64,000 nt of DNA, from contig NZ_CP041690.1 of NCBI RefSeq assembly GCF_008000755.1, forward strand, positions 2,853,260 to 2,917,259. The letters run 5' to 3'. The notes under the pieces were generated by a model. It was given only the letters and a program-made list of their open reading frames with translations, was not told where the DNA came from and made no database searches. This DNA is from Youhaiella tibetensis. GTDB taxonomy: Bacteria > Pseudomonadota > Alphaproteobacteria > Rhizobiales > Devosiaceae. This document shows, piece by piece, positions 61,411 through 64,000 of this stretch (position 1 is the first letter of the stretch; the number at the start of each line of letters is the position of its first letter). The translations under genes were made by a program, and so were the position numbers.

Positions 61411-62871
61411 ATGCCGATGGCCCAGTCACCGACCAACGTTGTCGATGAAATCGGCATAGCGCTCTCCAATCTCGCCGACGCGGCGGGTGGCGCCTTTACG
61501 CCCACCCTGCGGCTCGGCGTCACCGGGCTCTCGCGCGCCGGCAAGACCATCTTCATCACCGCCCTGGTGCATAACCTGCTGACCGGCGGGCGCCTCCCCG
61601 GCTTTACGCCGATGGCGGAGGGGCGGTTCATCGGTGCGCGGCTCGCCGAATACCCCGACGCCACCATCCCCCGCTTCGCCTACGAGCAGCATCTCGAGGC
61701 GCTGACCGGCAAGGCGCCGACTTGGCCGGAAAGCACGCGCCGCATCTCGCAATTGCGCGTGACGCTCAAATACCAGAGCGCCCGCTGGTTCTCCGGCATG
61801 CGCGGCCCCTCCATGGTGAACCTCGATATCGTGGACTATCCGGGCGAGTGGTTGCTCGACCTGCCGTTGCTCTCGCTCAGCTTTGCCGAATGGAGCGCCC
61901 AGGCGCTGGAGCGCGCCCGCCGCCAGCATTCAGCCGCGGAAGCCGGACCGTTCCTGGCGCTGCTCGATTCCATAGATCCTCTCAAGGAAGCCAACGACGT
62001 GGATGCGGAGGCCCTCGCCGGCGCCTTCACCAGCTACCTGCGCGAAAGCCGCCACGACGGGCGCGCCCTCTCGACCCTGCCGCCCGGCCGCTTCCTGTTG
62101 CCCGGCGACCTCGAGGGCAGCCCGGCACTGACCTTTGCGCCCCTGCCCCCACAGAGCCAGGCCGTGCGCCATACGAGCCTCTACCACATGCTCGAGCGCC
62201 GCTACGAAGCCTACAAGGACGTGGTGGTCAAACCTTTCTTCCGCGATCACTTCGCCCGGCTCGACCGCCAGATCGTGCTGGTGGACATGCTGCGCGCCCT
62301 CAACGCCGGCCCGGAAGCCGTTCACGATCTCGAAACAGCGCTGACCGACGTGCTTGCCTGCTTCCGGCAGGGCGACGCCAACCCCTTCCTGCGCCTCATC
62401 GCCCGGCGGATCGACCGCATCCTCTTCGCCGCGACCAAGGCAGACCACCTCCACCACACCTCCCACGACCGGCTCGAGGCCATCCTCAACCGGCTGCTGG
62501 CCAACGCGGCGCGCCGCGCCCGCTTCGCCGGCGCCGAGACCCGCTCGCTGGCGCTGGCCGCCATCCGGGCGACGCGAGAGGGCACCATCAAGGAGAAGGG
62601 GGAGACGCTCGACGTCATCCTAGGCACGCCACAGGCCGGCGAAAGCCTCGATGCGGTGACCTACGACGGCAAGACCGAAATCGCCCTCTTCCCGGGCGAC
62701 CTGCCGGACGATCCCGAAGTGGTCTTCCAGGACGGCAAGGCGGTCGAACTCAATTTCCTGCGCTTCCTGCCGCCCCAGAAGCTCGAAAGGAACGCCGAAG
62801 GCGCCTATGTCCTTCCCCATATCCGGCTCGACAGGGCCATCGACTTCCTGATCGGAGACTGGCTCAAGTGA
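61411..62871 (+). CDS. YcjX-like P-loop protein
   Basis: A 486-residue protein of the YcjX family of P-loop nucleotide-binding proteins (GTPase-like). Walker A is GLSRAGKTIF (about 38-47), and the family signatures NLDIVDYPGEWLLDLPLL (about 137-154) and VVVKPFFRDHFARLDRQIVLVDML (split) are present. YcjX and YcjF genes are usually paired, and in enterobacteria belong to the Psp envelope-stress neighbourhood; the role in alphaproteobacteria is unknown. Start 61411 or 61417. Confidence 0.85.
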   Translation: MPMAQSPTNVVDEIGIALSNLADAAGGAFTPTLRLGVTGLSRAGKTIFITALVHNLLTGGRLPGFTPMAEGRFIGARLAEYPDATIPRFAYEQHLEALTGKAPTWPESTRRISQLRVTLKYQSARWFSGMRGPSMVNLDIVDYPGEWLLDLPLLSLSFAEWSAQALERARRQHSAAEAGPFLALLDSIDPLKEANDVDAEALAGAFTSYLRESRHDGRALSTLPPGRFLLPGDLEGSPALTFAPLPPQSQAVRHTSLYHMLERRYEAYKDVVVKPFFRDHFARLDRQIVLVDMLRALNAGPEAVHDLETALTDVLACFRQGDANPFLRLIARRIDRILFAATKADHLHHTSHDRLEAILNRLLANAARRARFAGAETRSLALAAIRATREGTIKEKGETLDVILGTPQAGESLDAVTYDGKTEIALFPGDLPDDPEVVFQDGKAVELNFLRFLPPQKLERNAEGAYVLPHIRLDRAIDFLIGDWLK

Positions 62872-63878
62872 AGCGCCCCGTGGCACGTCCCGTCACCTCG
62901 CCCGATACGCGCGAGGAAGAACTGCGCACCCCGCGCGCCTTTGCGCCGGCCGAGGTCGAGGCCATCGCTGAATTCGAGCCCGGTTCGGAAGAAATCCCCC
63001 TGCCCGATACCCTGCCCAACCCCAAGGGGATGGGCTGGCTGGGGCGTCTCGCCTGGACCACCGGCGGCATTCTCGTCTCGCTGGGGCTCGGCCTGGCCGC
63101 CGAACGCCTCATCCGCGATCTCTTCGCCCGCTATGAATGGCTGGGCTGGGCTGGCATGGCCGCACTGGCCGCCTTCGTGGTGGCGGTCATCGCCCTCGCC
63201 CTGCGCGAATACTGGTCGCTGCGGCGCCTGCGCAGCCTCGATCGCCTGCGCCTGCGCGCCGCCGAGACGCTGGTGTCGGACAAGCCGGAGGATGCGAGGC
63301 GCATCGTTTCCGAGCTGCAGGGGGTCTACGGCCAGCGCGCCGACCTGGCCCGAGCCCGCAGCCTTGTCGACGAAAACCTGCGGATCATGCTCGACGGCGC
63401 CGAGATGATCCAGTTCTCCGAGCGCACCCTCATGGCGCCACTCGACGCCCGCGCCCGCGCTCTCACCGCCGCCTCGGCGCGGCGGGTGGCGCTGGTGACC
63501 ACCATCTCGCCCCGCGCTCTCATCGACATCGCCTTCGTCAGCTATGAGAGCATCCGGCTGGGCGGCGCCATCGCCCAGCTCTACGGCGCCAAGCCGAGCC
63601 TTTTCGGCTCGCTGCGACTCGCCGGCGCGATTCTCGGCCACCTCGCCGTTACCGGTGGCCTCGTGCTTACGGACGGGGTCATGGAGCAGCTCGTCGGGCA
63701 AGGATTGGCCGCAAAACTCTCTGCCAGGCTGGGCGAAGGGGTGGTCAATTCGCTCATGACCGTACGCGTGGGCATAGCAGCCATGCGCGTCGTGCGCCCC
63801 TTGCCCTTCGCCACCCAGCCCCAGCCCATGGTTAAGGATTTCCTGCCCGAGCTGGTGAACCTGGCCCAAGGCAAGTAG
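62868..63878 (+). CDS. YcjF-like DUF697 membrane protein
   Basis: A 336-residue protein with an N-terminal cytoplasmic region, two adjacent membrane segments (about 60-105) and a C-terminal DUF697 domain (TTISPRALIDIAFVSYESIRLGGAIAQLYG in parts). It is the partner of the YcjX-like protein. The GTG start at 62868 overlaps the ycjX stop (GTGA), a sign of translational coupling. Confidence 0.82.
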   Translation: MKRPVARPVTSPDTREEELRTPRAFAPAEVEAIAEFEPGSEEIPLPDTLPNPKGMGWLGRLAWTTGGILVSLGLGLAAERLIRDLFARYEWLGWAGMAALAAFVVAVIALALREYWSLRRLRSLDRLRLRAAETLVSDKPEDARRIVSELQGVYGQRADLARARSLVDENLRIMLDGAEMIQFSERTLMAPLDARARALTAASARRVALVTTISPRALIDIAFVSYESIRLGGAIAQLYGAKPSLFGSLRLAGAILGHLAVTGGLVLTDGVMEQLVGQGLAAKLSARLGEGVVNSLMTVRVGIAAMRVVRPLPFATQPQPMVKDFLPELVNLAQGK

Positions 63879-63892
63879 CCAAACCCCGCATT

Positions 63893-63914
63893 CCCGTGAG
63901 TTCTCACGGGTTTT
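63893..63914 (+). terminator. terminator after the ycjF-like gene
   Basis: Stem CCCGTGAG / CTCACGGG with a TT loop, followed by TTTTC. Confidence 0.75.
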
Positions 63915-63972
63915 CACGGGCGATCGCGCGGCCGTGATATCTGGTATCCCAGTATTCGCAACTATAAACCGA

Positions 63973-63988
63973 GTATCCAAAAGGATAC
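63973..63988. promoter_or_regulatory. GTATCC-AAAA-GGATAC inverted repeat at the window edge
   Basis: A perfect 6-base inverted repeat with a 4-base spacer. A related GGTATCC occurs at about 63940. It probably belongs to the control region of the next gene, outside the window. Confidence 0.35.
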
Positions 63989-64000
63989 CTAGTCCCGCCG

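Overview
The window is GC-rich, densely coded DNA from an alphaproteobacterium of the order Hyphomicrobiales (Rhizobiales). The family is probably Devosiaceae, but that is an inference from gene content and style, not a phylogeny. Lineage markers include the hybrid kinase CckA, the flagellar regulators FliX, FlbT and FlaF, the CheL/FlbY pair after flgI, a DksA without the usual four-cysteine zinc finger, a MotE-like protein with a DUF6468-type partner, and TTAA-N7-TTAA (CtrA-type) boxes. No tRNA, rRNA, CRISPR array, insertion sequence or prophage was seen.

Positions 1-23000 are mixed housekeeping and accessory genes: a GNAT acetyltransferase divergent from a GFA-fold protein, two tandem TfoX-like proteins, a FabF-type ketoacyl synthase, a MarR regulator divergent from a DJ-1/PfpI protein, a ribbon-helix-helix protein, icd, a TetR regulator with a short-chain dehydrogenase, a secreted GIN-domain protein with a GyrI-like protein, a membrane-anchored GDPD-family enzyme, a short cation-efflux-like protein, two tandem EamA transporters, alaS and recA. 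A sugar-uptake locus follows: an AraD1/GguC-like protein, an ABC permease and ATPase on the minus strand, and a binding protein and aldo/keto reductase on the plus strand.

Positions 23000-58100 are a large flagellar island. It holds cckA; flhB-fliR-fliQ-fliE-flgC-flgB (minus); fliO-fliP (plus); fliL-fliM-DUF6468-motE plus a 1107-residue secreted repeat protein (minus); flgF-flgG-flgA-flgH (plus); fliX (minus); flgI-cheL-flbY, a small unknown gene, a 689-residue flagellin, flbT-flaF (plus); and flgE-flgK-flgL (minus). A four-gene housekeeping block (GST, M32 carboxypeptidase, ABC-F ATPase, dksA) interrupts it at 40800-45600. fliF, fliG, fliN, fliI, flhA, motA/B, flgD and fliK are not here.

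The regulatory DNA of the island is coherent. Three operons (flgF, flgI, flgE) have sigma-54-type promoters (TGGCACG-N4-NNGC), each preceded by a 15-bp palindrome of form CGGCAG-N3-YTGCCG about 65-105 bp upstream. Two operons of the early class (flgB and fliX) have perfect TTAA-N7-TTAA boxes with a related palindrome on the downstream side. This matches the Caulobacter CtrA / FlbD-FliX / sigma-54 hierarchy and suggests that it operates here, with FliX and CckA encoded in the same island.

Positions 58100-64000 hold a P-loop ATPase of unknown role, metA, a secreted unknown protein and a YcjX/YcjF-type pair. Three copies of a GC-rich paired-hairpin intergenic element (15725, 45029, 52162) are scattered through the window.
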